From contig OZ252103.1 in assembly GCA_965248395.1 (NCBI GenBank), forward strand, positions 248,001 to 312,000: a stretch of DNA of 64,000 bases, written 5' to 3'. The notes under the pieces are model-generated. The model worked only from the letters and a program-made list of their open reading frames with translations, searched no databases and was not told where the DNA came from. Positions within the stretch are counted from its first letter, which is position 1; every line of letters begins with the position of its first letter. The position numbers and the translations under genes were made by a program. Positions 52,561 to 62,575 of the stretch are shown here, in pieces. The stretch comes from JAAXHH01 sp965248395 (lineage in GTDB: Bacteria; JAAXHH01).

Positions 52561-55500
52561 ATGAGCAAAGTCGGCGAACAGGAGATCCTTACACAGCAAC
52601 GCGTCGTCGCGTTGTTTGAAGATACGCTTGGTTATGCTTATCTCGGTAATTTGAAGGATCGTATCGACAATAGCAACGTCGAGGAGGAACTGGCTACCGA
52701 CTGGCTAAGGTGTCAAGGTCACGATGATGGGATTATCGCCAAGACTCTGTTTTCTTTTAGCAAGGCGACAGCACTCGGCGGAAGTAAAACGCTCTACGAC
52801 GCCAACCGCGAGATATATGGACTGCTCCGCTACGGTGTGAAGATTCAACCCGAAGCGGGTGAGCAAACAGTTACCGTATGGTTGATAGATTGGGAAAACC
52901 CCGAAAACAACGACTTCGCCATCGCCGAAGAGGTGACAATCGTCAGTGAGAATACACGACGCCCCGATCTTGTATTGTACGTCAACGGCATCGCCATAGG
53001 CGTGCTGGAACTGAAGCGCTCCACCGTGTCGGTAAGCGAGGGTATTCGACAGAACCTTGACAGCCAGAAGAAGGAGTTCATCCGATCGTTCTTCACCACC
53101 ATGCAACTGGTCATGGCGGGCAACGAGACAGAGGGGCTTCGCTATGGTGCGATAGAAACGCCGGAGAAGTACTGGCTGCGCTGGAAGGAAGAAGAACCTT
53201 CAAACACCATCGATGACAATCCACTGCTCCAAGAACTCTGTCAACTTTGCGACAAGAAACGACTGTTGGGAATCGTGCACGACTTCATCGTCTTCGACAC
53301 GGGTAATAAAAAGATATGTCGTCACAATCAGTACTTCGGCGTGCGAGCCGCTCAGGAGCGAGTGAACCTGCGCGAAGGCGGCGTCATATGGCACACCCAG
53401 GGCAGTGGTAAGAGCCTGACCATGGTGTGGCTGGCGAAGTGGATACGTGAGAACGTGAACGGCGGACGCGTCCTAATCATCACCGACCGCAGCGAATTGG
53501 ACGAGCAGATCGAGAAGGTCTTCAAGGGGGTCAGTGAGGATATCCATCGAACCAAGAGCGGTGCCGACCTGGTACATGTACTGAACACCGCCAACGAGTG
53601 GTTGGTTTGCTCACTGATCCATAAATTTGGCGCGTCAGAAGAAGGTGATATCGACTCATACCTCGACGAAATCAGGAAGAACCTCCCCAGTGACTTCCAA
53701 GCCAAGGGAGACATCTTCGTCTTTGTCGACGAATGCCATCGAACCCAGTCCGGTAAACTCCACAGAGCAATGAAACAGTTACTACCAGAATCTACACTGA
53801 TCGGGTTTACTGGTACACCGCTGCTTCGGGAAGACAAGAGACGGAGTATCGAAACCTTCGGACCCTACATACACACCTACAAGTACGACGATGCAGTGAA
53901 AGATGGCGTGGTGCTGGATCTCCGATACGAGGCGCGTGACATAGACCAGAACATCACCTCTCAAGAAAAGGTCGATCTGTGGTTCGATGTCAAGACCAGC
54001 GGGTTGAGAGATGTGGCGAAGGCCCAGCTCAAGCAACGTTGGGGCACGATGCGGAGGGTGCTGAGTTCTCTGGACCGGCTGGAAAAGATCGTCGCAGATA
54101 TCCTGATGGATATGGAGACACGTGACCGCCTTAAGAGTGACCGGGGCAACGCTTTGCTTGTCTCCGACAGCATCTATTCTGCCTGTCGTATCTATGAGAT
54201 GTTTCAGAACCATGGCCTGGAGGGGAAATGCGCTATCATCACTTCCTACCGACCTGCTACAGCGGATATCAAAGGTGAAGAAACCGGGGAAGGGCTTACC
54301 GAGAAGTTGCTTAAGTACAAAACCTATCGCAAAATGCTCGCGGATCACTTCAATGAGTCCGAGGACGCGGCAATGTATAAAGCCGACCAGTTTGAGCAGG
54401 AAGTCAAGAAGCGCTTCATCGAAAGTCCCGGACAGATGAAACTCTTGATCGTGGTGGACAAGTTGCTGACCGGTTTCGACGCGCCTCCCGCGACCTGTCT
54501 CTTCATCGACAAGCATATGCAGGACCACGGGCTGTTTCAGGCGATCTGTAGGGTCAACCGTCTAGACGGAGAGGACAAGGAATACGGGTACATCATCGAC
54601 TACAAAGACCTCTTCCGGTCCCTGGAACAATCGATCAAGGATTATACCGGCGAAGCATTCGATGGCTACGATGCTGAAGATGTAAAGGGCTTACTGAAAG
54701 ACCGGCTCCAGCAAGGTCGTGAGCGGTTGGAGGAAGCGAGGGAGGCGATCAAGGCGCTGACAGAACCTGTCGAACCGCCTCGCGATACATCTGCCTACAT
54801 TAAGTTCTTTTGTGGTTCGACAAGTGGGGATGCTGAACAACTCAAGGAAAACGAACCGAAACGCGTCGCATTCTATAGGCTTGCGGCGGCTTTCCTACGA
54901 GCATATGCAAACCTGGCAAATGAGATGCAGGAAGCCGGCTATACCGACGCCGAGACTGGAAAGATAAAAACTGAAGTAGACCACTACGAGAAGGTTCGGA
55001 AAGAGGTCAAACTTAACAGCGGCGACTATGTCGATATGAAGTTGTTCGAGCCTGCTATGCGCCACCTGCTCGATACGTACATCCGGGCCGAGGACAGTGA
55101 ACAGGTCTCCACGTTCGACGACATGACACTGGTACAACTGATCGTCAGAGATGGTGAAGACGCAGTCGATGCGCTACCTGAATCCATGCGTGAGGACAAA
55201 GAAGCAGTGAGTTCGACCATTGAGAATAACGTCCGTCGACTGATCATCGATGAGACACCGGTCAATCCAAAGTATTATGAGAAAATGTCGCGCTTGCTGG
55301 ACGATTTGATTCGTCAGCGCAAGCAGGAAGCGCTGGAATACAAGGAATACCTCGCCAGAATGGTCGAATTAGCTAAAAAAGTCCATAATCCGGAAACCGA
55401 TGCGTCTGAGTCCTATCCATCTACAATCAACACCTCTGCATTAAGATCGCTTTATGACAATTTGGTAGATGTAGAAGGCTCGGGCGTGAAACAACAATCG

Positions 55501-55710
55501 TCAGGTTTTCCCGTCGAATCGGACGAGGATGTTTCGGAAGAGAAAGCACTTGCAATAGATAGAGCAATCAGATACGCAAAGAAAGATGCGTGGCGGGGGC
55601 ATAAAATAAAAGAGCGTGAGGTCCGTAACGCCATCAGGTCCGAACTCGACAGCAACGACATACTCGTCGAAACGATTCTTGAAATCGCTAAGAACCAGAA
55701 GGAATACTGA
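52561..55710 (+). CDS. hsdR: Type I restriction enzyme HsdR (endonuclease/translocase)
   Basis: This 1049-residue motor subunit has an N-terminal PD-(D/E)xK nuclease (RRPDLVLYVNGIAIGVLELKRS, near 134-151), Walker A HTQGSGKSLTM near 280, DEAD-type FVDECHRTQSG near 390, LIGFTGTPLL, and motif VI QAICRVNRLDGEDK. The C-terminal helical region probably contacts HsdM. The length is normal for the family and no defects are visible. It is separated from hsdS by about 5.7 kb of inserted modules. If HsdS is inactive, HsdR would have no DNA-targeting partner from this locus. Confidence 0.95.
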   Translation: MSKVGEQEILTQQRVVALFEDTLGYAYLGNLKDRIDNSNVEEELATDWLRCQGHDDGIIAKTLFSFSKATALGGSKTLYDANREIYGLLRYGVKIQPEAGEQTVTVWLIDWENPENNDFAIAEEVTIVSENTRRPDLVLYVNGIAIGVLELKRSTVSVSEGIRQNLDSQKKEFIRSFFTTMQLVMAGNETEGLRYGAIETPEKYWLRWKEEEPSNTIDDNPLLQELCQLCDKKRLLGIVHDFIVFDTGNKKICRHNQYFGVRAAQERVNLREGGVIWHTQGSGKSLTMVWLAKWIRENVNGGRVLIITDRSELDEQIEKVFKGVSEDIHRTKSGADLVHVLNTANEWLVCSLIHKFGASEEGDIDSYLDEIRKNLPSDFQAKGDIFVFVDECHRTQSGKLHRAMKQLLPESTLIGFTGTPLLREDKRRSIETFGPYIHTYKYDDAVKDGVVLDLRYEARDIDQNITSQEKVDLWFDVKTSGLRDVAKAQLKQRWGTMRRVLSSLDRLEKIVADILMDMETRDRLKSDRGNALLVSDSIYSACRIYEMFQNHGLEGKCAIITSYRPATADIKGEETGEGLTEKLLKYKTYRKMLADHFNESEDAAMYKADQFEQEVKKRFIESPGQMKLLIVVDKLLTGFDAPPATCLFIDKHMQDHGLFQAICRVNRLDGEDKEYGYIIDYKDLFRSLEQSIKDYTGEAFDGYDAEDVKGLLKDRLQQGRERLEEAREAIKALTEPVEPPRDTSAYIKFFCGSTSGDAEQLKENEPKRVAFYRLAAAFLRAYANLANEMQEAGYTDAETGKIKTEVDHYEKVRKEVKLNSGDYVDMKLFEPAMRHLLDTYIRAEDSEQVSTFDDMTLVQLIVRDGEDAVDALPESMREDKEAVSSTIENNVRRLIIDETPVNPKYYEKMSRLLDDLIRQRKQEALEYKEYLARMVELAKKVHNPETDASESYPSTINTSALRSLYDNLVDVEGSGVKQQSSGFPVESDEDVSEEKALAIDRAIRYAKKDAWRGHKIKEREVRNAIRSELDSNDILVETILEIAKNQKEY

Positions 55711-55711
55711 G

Positions 55712-56434
55712 ATGGGTGACAATCTCATCGAAGTAAGGGGAACTGTGGTCGAGATCGTCCGAAAAGATATCAAGAACCTTCACTTGGGAGTGTATCCGCC
55801 TAACGGTAGAGTCCGTGTGGCTGCACCATTGCATCTCGATGACGATGCCGTCCGGGCCGCGATTGTCTCACGTCTAGCATGGATTCGGAAGAAACAGGCT
55901 GAATTCGAAAAGCAAGTCCGGCAATCTCAGCGCGAGTTCGTGTCCGGAGAAAGTCACTATTATCGGGGTCGTCGCTATCGGCTACAGGCGCGTGAGTTCG
56001 ATGGTCCACCTGGAGTCTGCCTGTTAAACAATACGAGGATGGAAATACGCTTCCGTCCGAATGCCGACCGGAACGCACGGGAAGCTGTACTTCACCGATG
56101 GTATCGTTGCCAGCTTCGGAATCAGGCGGTGTCGTTGAAGACTGATTGGGAGCATAAAATTGGATTAACTGTTAACGACATCCGTATCAAGAGGATGAAA
56201 ACCCTCTGGGGATCCTGCAACATCGAAGCAAAACGCATCTGGTTGAACCTTGAACTGGCAAAGAAACCTGCATCCTGCCTGGTGTACATCCTCGTACACG
56301 AAATGATCCATTTGATTGAACGCAGGCATAATGACCGGTTCAGGGAACTGATGGATGATCATCTGCCTCAATGGCGATTGTACCGTGACGAATTGAACGC
56401 AGCGCCTCTCGCGCATGAAGATTGGCGGTACTGA
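55712..56434 (+). CDS. YgjP-type (DUF45) metallopeptidase-like protein
   Basis: This 240-residue protein has the zinc motif VHEMIHLIERRHNDRF (HExxH plus a third His), preceded by the diagnostic MKTLWGSCNIEAKRIWLNLEL. It is often annotated as M48-family or SprT-like, and often closes type I RM loci; its role there is unknown. The ATG is one base after the hsdR stop, so it is almost certainly cotranscribed with hsdR. It ends the lower-GC island. Confidence 0.9.
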   Translation: MGDNLIEVRGTVVEIVRKDIKNLHLGVYPPNGRVRVAAPLHLDDDAVRAAIVSRLAWIRKKQAEFEKQVRQSQREFVSGESHYYRGRRYRLQAREFDGPPGVCLLNNTRMEIRFRPNADRNAREAVLHRWYRCQLRNQAVSLKTDWEHKIGLTVNDIRIKRMKTLWGSCNIEAKRIWLNLELAKKPASCLVYILVHEMIHLIERRHNDRFRELMDDHLPQWRLYRDELNAAPLAHEDWRY

Positions 56435-56493
56435 TTGTTCATACGACCGCACGTCCGTGTCGACGTCACTCCCCTTTGCATAAACCACCTACC

Positions 56494-59139
56494 ATGACCA
56501 TCATCACCGCGACCACACGACTTTCCCGCGAACTCCGCCAGGAATTCGATCGGGAACAAGAGGCGGCGGGCCTTTCCTGCTGGCCCTCGGCAGAGATCCT
56601 GCCGTTCACCGCCTGGCTACAGGATCTATGGGAAACCTGGTTGTTCTCCGAAGGAGCGGCACCTGCGGCAGACCGGCTGCTCCGGCCGGCCGAGGAACGG
56701 GTAATCTGGGAAGAGATCATTCAGCTAAAAACTAAAAACCAGTTGCTGGATATCCCCGCGTCCGCCAAGGCGGCTCTCAAATCGTGGAGACTTCTATGTG
56801 ACTGGAATCTGTCCCTTGAAGCTGGGGAGTGGGGGGATTCTGCGGACTCCGAAGCCTTCCAGGACTGGGCCGTGGCGTTCCGGGGGCGTTGCCATGACAA
56901 GGGTTGGTTCTCGAACGCGGAACTGCCGTCGGTTGTCGCGGATCTCATCGAAGGGGGTGAAGTCCCGGTCCCGGAAACAATCGAGTTCGCGGGATTTCAT
57001 GAACGAACGCCCGCCCAGCAACGGCTGGTCGACGCCCTCGCACGGCGAGATGTGGCAGTCCGCGAACGCGAACACCCCGATGTTCCTGGCGATGCGGTTC
57101 GCGTTGGCCTGGCCGACGCCAGCCGTGAAATCCGAGCCGCCGCTGAATGGGCGCGCCGGATCCTGGAACGCGAGCCGGACGCCGTTGCCGCGACGTTTCA
57201 GATCGGCATCGTCGTTCCCGATCTGGAACAACGCCGAAACGAGATCGAGCGTGTTTTCGGCGAGGTGTTCCATCCACGCAACCGGCTCCGACCCGATCTG
57301 GATCCGACGCGCCGCTTCAACATCTCCCTCGGAATGCCCGCCGGCGAGTATCCGATAATCAAAGCGGCCTTCCTGATCCTGGGTACGGATCCCCGGGATA
57401 TCCCGATCGAACGGGTCAGCCGTATCCTGCGATCGCCGTTCCTGCACGGTTCCGAGGAGGAGATGACCGGCCGGGCCCTTCTCGATACAACCCTGCGGAC
57501 GCGTAGACAGACCCATGTCTCACTCTGGGACATCATCAGCCTCGCCCGTGAATACAACACCCCCCATGGATGCCCCGTACTGATATCTCGTTTCGGACTG
57601 TGGCCGGACCAGTACAATAAAGTCCAGACCCCGCGCATGCCGAGCGATTGGGCGCCCGTCCTTTCCGATTTCCTACGGGAGATCGGGTGGCCAGGAAACC
57701 GGGGACTCGACAGTATAGAGTACCAGACCCTGGAAGTCTGGCAGGAACTGCTTTCCGAACTGACGGGACTTGACAGCGTATCCGGACCCGTTCCACTCGG
57801 TACGGCAGCAGGCATACTGGAGGACCTTGCCGAATCCAGATTGTTTCAACCGGAGTCGGCGCCGGCACCGGTCCAGATCCTGGACGAATTGGAGATGGCT
57901 GGCCTGTGCTTCGACAGGCTCTGGATCATGGGCATGCACGACGGGGCCTGGCCGGCGGCTCCCACACCCGATCCATTTCTCCCGCTTCGCCTGCAGCGCC
58001 GTTTTGAGTTGCCCAGGTCGTCACCGGATCGGGAGCTGAAGTACTACCGGATGCACACCGCGCGCCTCCTTTCGAGCGCGCCGTCCGTCGTCGTCAGCTA
58101 TCCGGAGCGGGAGGACGATTCGGATCTCAGGGTCAGCCCGCTCTTTCGTTCGTTGCCCGAAAAACCGGCTGCGAACCTTGACCTGCTCGCTTCATCAGGC
58201 TACGCGGAACTGCTTTTGAGCGCTTCCAGGATGGAAACGATACACGATCACCGCGGCCCGGCTGCCGACGATGCGAGCCTCGGGGGTGGAACATTCGTGT
58301 TCACGCTCCAGGCGGCGTGTCCATTCAAGGCCTTTGCCGAACGGCGTCTTGGAGCCAGGGCGTTGGATGAGCCGGCCCCCGGATTGGACGCCCTCGACCG
58401 GGGACTGCTTGTTCACCGGATTCTTCAGCGAGTCTGGGAACAGCTGCGGTCCCACACGGGGCTTCTGTCCCTGGACGAGGACGACCTGGCGGTAATGGTA
58501 CGCGTGCGCGTCGGCTCCGAAGTCATGAACCAACTGGGCGACCGGGCTTTACGTAATCCACGGTTTGTAGAGATCGAAAAGGCCAGGTTGGAAGGCATAG
58601 TCGGGAACTGGCTGCGCCTTGAAAAGACACGGCCGCCGTTTACGGTCCTCGAGCAGGAAGAGTGGCAGCGCGCCACGGTGGGCGGCATCGAGCTGAGTTT
58701 ACGCGCCGACCGGGTGGATCGCCTTGAGAACGGGGAAATCGTCATCATCGACTATAAGACCGGGGCGTGTAACCCCTCCGGTTGGGAAGGGCCCCGGCCG
58801 GATGATCCCCAACTGCCCATCTATGCCGTTGCCACGGACGATCCCGTCGCAGGCGTGGTATTCGCCAGGATAACAGCCGGGCAAGTGGGCTTTCGAGGTC
58901 TCGCCAACTCCTCGGATATCGTACCGGGTTCCAGTGTAAAGGTTCCCGACGGCGAAGCGCCCATGGAGGACAAGATAGAAAGGTGGAAAGTGGTCCTGGA
59001 CCGACTGGGCCGCGACTTCAGATCGGGATTGGCGAACGTCGATCCAAAGGACCGGAATCAGACCTGCCGGTACTGCGCGCTGCCGTCCCTGTGCCGTATA
59101 GGCCAGGGATCCGTCGAGTTGGAGGATGGCGATGCTTGA
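56494..59139 (+). CDS. AddB-like PD-(D/E)xK nuclease (RecB-family exonuclease, DNA repair)
   Basis: This 881-residue protein has a helicase-like N-terminal part without a usable Walker A, as in AddB-like proteins of the 'probable DNA repair' group. A C-terminal nuclease has VDRLENGEIVIIDYKTG near 745-757. Four cysteines, one in QAACPFKAF near 609 and three in TCRYCALPSLCRIG near 857-865, would hold an iron-sulfur cluster. It overlaps the helicase gene by a few bases; the two should work together on DNA ends. The ATG at 56494 was chosen for its fit to the family; the open frame extends to 56422. Confidence 0.87.
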   Translation: MTIITATTRLSRELRQEFDREQEAAGLSCWPSAEILPFTAWLQDLWETWLFSEGAAPAADRLLRPAEERVIWEEIIQLKTKNQLLDIPASAKAALKSWRLLCDWNLSLEAGEWGDSADSEAFQDWAVAFRGRCHDKGWFSNAELPSVVADLIEGGEVPVPETIEFAGFHERTPAQQRLVDALARRDVAVREREHPDVPGDAVRVGLADASREIRAAAEWARRILEREPDAVAATFQIGIVVPDLEQRRNEIERVFGEVFHPRNRLRPDLDPTRRFNISLGMPAGEYPIIKAAFLILGTDPRDIPIERVSRILRSPFLHGSEEEMTGRALLDTTLRTRRQTHVSLWDIISLAREYNTPHGCPVLISRFGLWPDQYNKVQTPRMPSDWAPVLSDFLREIGWPGNRGLDSIEYQTLEVWQELLSELTGLDSVSGPVPLGTAAGILEDLAESRLFQPESAPAPVQILDELEMAGLCFDRLWIMGMHDGAWPAAPTPDPFLPLRLQRRFELPRSSPDRELKYYRMHTARLLSSAPSVVVSYPEREDDSDLRVSPLFRSLPEKPAANLDLLASSGYAELLLSASRMETIHDHRGPAADDASLGGGTFVFTLQAACPFKAFAERRLGARALDEPAPGLDALDRGLLVHRILQRVWEQLRSHTGLLSLDEDDLAVMVRVRVGSEVMNQLGDRALRNPRFVEIEKARLEGIVGNWLRLEKTRPPFTVLEQEEWQRATVGGIELSLRADRVDRLENGEIVIIDYKTGACNPSGWEGPRPDDPQLPIYAVATDDPVAGVVFARITAGQVGFRGLANSSDIVPGSSVKVPDGEAPMEDKIERWKVVLDRLGRDFRSGLANVDPKDRNQTCRYCALPSLCRIGQGSVELEDGDA

Positions 59140-62100
59140 TCCTGCGTGGGACCAGAAACAGCGTATGCTTTCCCTGGACCCCGACCGGTCGTTTATCGTG
59201 CAGGCCCCGGCGGGATCCGGTAAGACTGAATTGCTTATCCAGCGTTTCCTGACGCTGCTGGCCCGGGTGGACCGACCCGAAGCCGTCGTTGCCATCACCT
59301 TTACGCGGAAGGCGGCCGCGGAGATGCGCCACCGTATCATCGCCGCCCTCCAGCGCGCCGACGGTCCCCAACCTGCAACGCCCCATGAAAGGCATACCTG
59401 GCGACTCGCGCGAGCCGCCCAGGAACGAAACAACACGCTCAACTGGCGACTGGCCGAGCATCCGGCGCGCCTTCGGATACAGACGATCGATTCGCTGTGC
59501 GCCATGCTGGTCCGGCAGATGCCCTGGATCTCCCGCATGGGCGCGGCACTTCACCCGATCGACGACGCCGGATACCTGTATGACCGGGCTGCCCGCCTGA
59601 CGGTCACCTCGCTGGACGCCGAGGGCACGCCCGCAGATGTATCGGAAGCCCTGTCGAAACTCCTGGCGCATCTGGACAACCATGTAGGAAGGATCGAACG
59701 GCTGCTGAGCATCATGCTGGGGGCTCGGGACCAGTGGATGCGCCACGTGGGCAGAAAGGCGGAGGCCGGAAAACTGCGGGATGAACTGGAGTCTTCCATC
59801 GGTCACGTTATCGAGGATGCCCTGGAAACGGTCGATGACGCTTTCCCCGAGCGATACAGGGCTGACTCCGTTGAACTCTCCCGTTTCGCAGCCGGGAATC
59901 TGCGGGATGAAAGCCATGCAGACGGACGTTCTACCGACCTGGCCGCCTGTTTTGACCTTCATGGTTTTCCGGACACATCCGCCGATTCGCTGCCCGCCTG
60001 GCAGGGACTCGCGGAGATGTTCCTGACCAGGGGTGGAACGCGGCGGAAACGGCTTTCAATTAAGGAAGGGTTCCCGGCAGACGCCGCTGGACGCGCCGCT
60101 AAAGATCGTCTCGCCAGCATCGAACTGGACGAGGACGCCATCGCTGCGCTCGACGAGTTACGAACGCTGCCGGCACCGTGTTTCGAGGAAACCCAATGGG
60201 ACGTGCTGAACGCCCTGATCCTCCTGCTGCCCCTGGCCGTCGATCAGCTCCGACGGGTATTTCAGGAAGAAGGGTGCGTCGATTTTATTGAAATCGCGAT
60301 CGGCGCGCGTAACGCCCTGGGCACGGAGGCGGCGCCGACCGACCTGTCCCATGCCCTTGACTGCCAGATACAGCATTTGCTGATCGATGAGTTCCAGGAC
60401 ACCTCCCAGAGCCAGTACGACCTGCTCGCCGGACTCATCAGGGACTGGCGGCCCGACGACGGGCGGACCCTGTTCCTGGTCGGCGATCCCATGCAGTCGA
60501 TCTACGGCTTTCGCGAGGCGGAGGTGGGACTCTTTCTGCAGGCCCGGCAGAACGGGATCGGCGCCATCCGGCTTACCCCACTCACACTGTCGGTCAATTT
60601 CCGCTCCTTTCCGACGATCATGGATTGGGTAAACTGCGCGTTGAGCGAGGCTTTCCCCGAAACCGAGAACGTACTCTCCGGCGCGGTGACCTACGAACCC
60701 GCCGTGGCGTTCAAGTCCCACAGCCCCGACAGCAGCGTCCGCGTTTACCCCTACCTTAAGCAGGAACCCGAGTCCGAAGCCGAACGGGTTGTCGAGATCA
60801 TCGACGAAGCGCAGTCGAAGTGGCCGGAGGAAACCATAGTCGTGCTGGTCCTGGCCCGCAATCATCTCTTCCATATCGTCTCCGCCCTTCACAGGCGTGG
60901 GAAAAAGTTCCGCGCTGTGGACATCGACGCCCTGGGTGAGCGGCCGGTGGTACAGGATCTGATGGCCCTCACGCAGGCCCTCCTTCACACGGGCAACCGC
61001 CTCGCCTGGCTGTCGATCCTCCGGGCGCCATGGTGCGGCCTGACGCTCGCCGACCTTGAAGCGCTGGCCGGCGGTGAATCCCCCGGCGCGATCTGGGAAC
61101 TGCTTCAGGATCGCGAAAGACAGGGCGGGTTGTCTCTCGACGGTCAGGCGCGCATCAGACGCATGATTCCCATTCTTGAAGACGCTTTCTCCCGACGGGG
61201 CAGACTGCCGGTCCGCCGGCTGGTGGAAGGCGTCTGGACCGCGCTGGGCGGTCCGGCATGCCTGGAATCCAGGACTGACCTGGAAGATGCCTCGGCTTAC
61301 CTGGATCTGCTGGAACAGGCGCAGGACGGCCTGGGTGTCTCGAACGAGACGAAGTTCGCAGATGACGTCACCCGGCTCTTCGCGGGTTCCGATGTAGAAG
61401 CCAGCGAAAACCTGCAGCTGATGACGATTCACAAGGCCAAGGGGTTGGAGTTCGACACGGTCATCCTACCGGGTTTGGGTCGGCGCACCCGACCGGAGGA
61501 GCAGCGGTTGCTCTTGTGGCGCGAATTCATGGACGCCGATCAATACCGACTGCTCCTCGCGCCGATTCCTGGCGCCGGCGGAGACAAGGATCCCCTCTAC
61601 GCAAACCTGCAGCGCATGAACGCCGAGAAGCGGGCCCACGAGAGGACCCGCCTCCTGTACGTGGCGACTACGAGGGCCAGAAAGTGCCTTCACCTAATGG
61701 GACACACCGGTCTCAACTCCAAGGACGAATCCTTGAAAGATCCCGATTCACGGTGCCTGCTGTCGGAGATATGGACCGCGGTCGAACCCGAATTCGCGGC
61801 GGCGTGGAAGTCACATATGGCGTCGAAGGATCAGTTGAAGGATGACAACGAAGACGACACGGCCGAACCCAGGCTCCTGGGCGTCCCACTCAGGCGCCTG
61901 GAAGCGGACTGGGAACCCCTGCCTCTACCAGACGATATTGTCCTGCCGCCACAGCATCAGCCGGTCGAGACCGGGAGTACCGACGGACACCATCCGACCT
62001 TTGAGTGGGCGAGCGAACTGCAGCGGCGGGTGGGCATCGTCGTACACCGGATGCTTCAGCGGATGCGGGTCCCGGATAGCCTGGATTACAGCGAAGAGAC

Positions 62101-62527
62101 CCTCCGCACCGCCCTCAGGCGCGAGGGACTGGACGGCGAAAAGCTCGACGAAGCCGCTTCCAGGGCGATGTCCGCCATCGCGAATACCCTCCGCGACGAC
62201 CGAGGCCGCTGGATCCTCTCACAGCACGAAAACGACGAGCGGGAGCTTGCGCTGTCCACCAGAACGAAAGAAAGGGTTCGCCGTTACATCGTAGACCGGA
62301 CCTTCGTGGACAACGGCAACCGCTGGATCATCGACTACAAGACAAGCGCCCACACCGGCGGAGACCTGGAAGGCTTCCTCGACAACGAGCAGGAGCGATA
62401 CCGCGACCAGTTGGAAGGCTATGCGAGCATCATCCGGACCATGGATGTGCGGCCCATTACTCTCGGCCTGTATTTTCCGTTGCTGCAGGGGTGGAGGGAG
62501 TGGGGGTTTGGAGAGGGCGAGGGGTGA
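59132..62527 (+). CDS. AddA/RecB-like UvrD-type helicase-nuclease
   Basis: This 1131-residue protein has Walker A APAGSGKTELL near residue 28, VAITFTRKAAAEM, Walker B LLIDEFQDTSQSQ near 418, VGDPMQSIYGFREAEV, the motif V/VI region MTIHKAKGLEFDTVILPGLGR and LLYVATTRARK. A C-terminal nuclease domain has NRWIIDYKTSAHTGG near 1067. It resembles AddA. I choose the second ATG (59132) because GGAGG lies six bases before it; 59126 is also possible. It forms a two-gene unit with the AddB-like gene for end resection of broken DNA. Confidence 0.92.
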   Translation: MLDPAWDQKQRMLSLDPDRSFIVQAPAGSGKTELLIQRFLTLLARVDRPEAVVAITFTRKAAAEMRHRIIAALQRADGPQPATPHERHTWRLARAAQERNNTLNWRLAEHPARLRIQTIDSLCAMLVRQMPWISRMGAALHPIDDAGYLYDRAARLTVTSLDAEGTPADVSEALSKLLAHLDNHVGRIERLLSIMLGARDQWMRHVGRKAEAGKLRDELESSIGHVIEDALETVDDAFPERYRADSVELSRFAAGNLRDESHADGRSTDLAACFDLHGFPDTSADSLPAWQGLAEMFLTRGGTRRKRLSIKEGFPADAAGRAAKDRLASIELDEDAIAALDELRTLPAPCFEETQWDVLNALILLLPLAVDQLRRVFQEEGCVDFIEIAIGARNALGTEAAPTDLSHALDCQIQHLLIDEFQDTSQSQYDLLAGLIRDWRPDDGRTLFLVGDPMQSIYGFREAEVGLFLQARQNGIGAIRLTPLTLSVNFRSFPTIMDWVNCALSEAFPETENVLSGAVTYEPAVAFKSHSPDSSVRVYPYLKQEPESEAERVVEIIDEAQSKWPEETIVVLVLARNHLFHIVSALHRRGKKFRAVDIDALGERPVVQDLMALTQALLHTGNRLAWLSILRAPWCGLTLADLEALAGGESPGAIWELLQDRERQGGLSLDGQARIRRMIPILEDAFSRRGRLPVRRLVEGVWTALGGPACLESRTDLEDASAYLDLLEQAQDGLGVSNETKFADDVTRLFAGSDVEASENLQLMTIHKAKGLEFDTVILPGLGRRTRPEEQRLLLWREFMDADQYRLLLAPIPGAGGDKDPLYANLQRMNAEKRAHERTRLLYVATTRARKCLHLMGHTGLNSKDESLKDPDSRCLLSEIWTAVEPEFAAAWKSHMASKDQLKDDNEDDTAEPRLLGVPLRRLEADWEPLPLPDDIVLPPQHQPVETGSTDGHHPTFEWASELQRRVGIVVHRMLQRMRVPDSLDYSEETLRTALRREGLDGEKLDEAASRAMSAIANTLRDDRGRWILSQHENDERELALSTRTKERVRRYIVDRTFVDNGNRWIIDYKTSAHTGGDLEGFLDNEQERYRDQLEGYASIIRTMDVRPITLGLYFPLLQGWREWGFGEGEG

Positions 62528-62556
62528 TGCTTGATTAGAGATCGCCGGAAGGTAAG

Positions 62557-62575
62557 CAAAATCCGTGACAGACCC
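62557..62575. mobile_element. 19-bp leftover end of the IS256-family element
   Basis: CAAAATCCGTGACAGACCC is the exact reverse complement of the first 19 bases of the two IS copies (the end at 42497 and 44978). The outermost base is 62575; the IS body would have lain to the left, but nothing more of it remains. The ATPase fragment begins on the next base. Confidence 0.85.
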
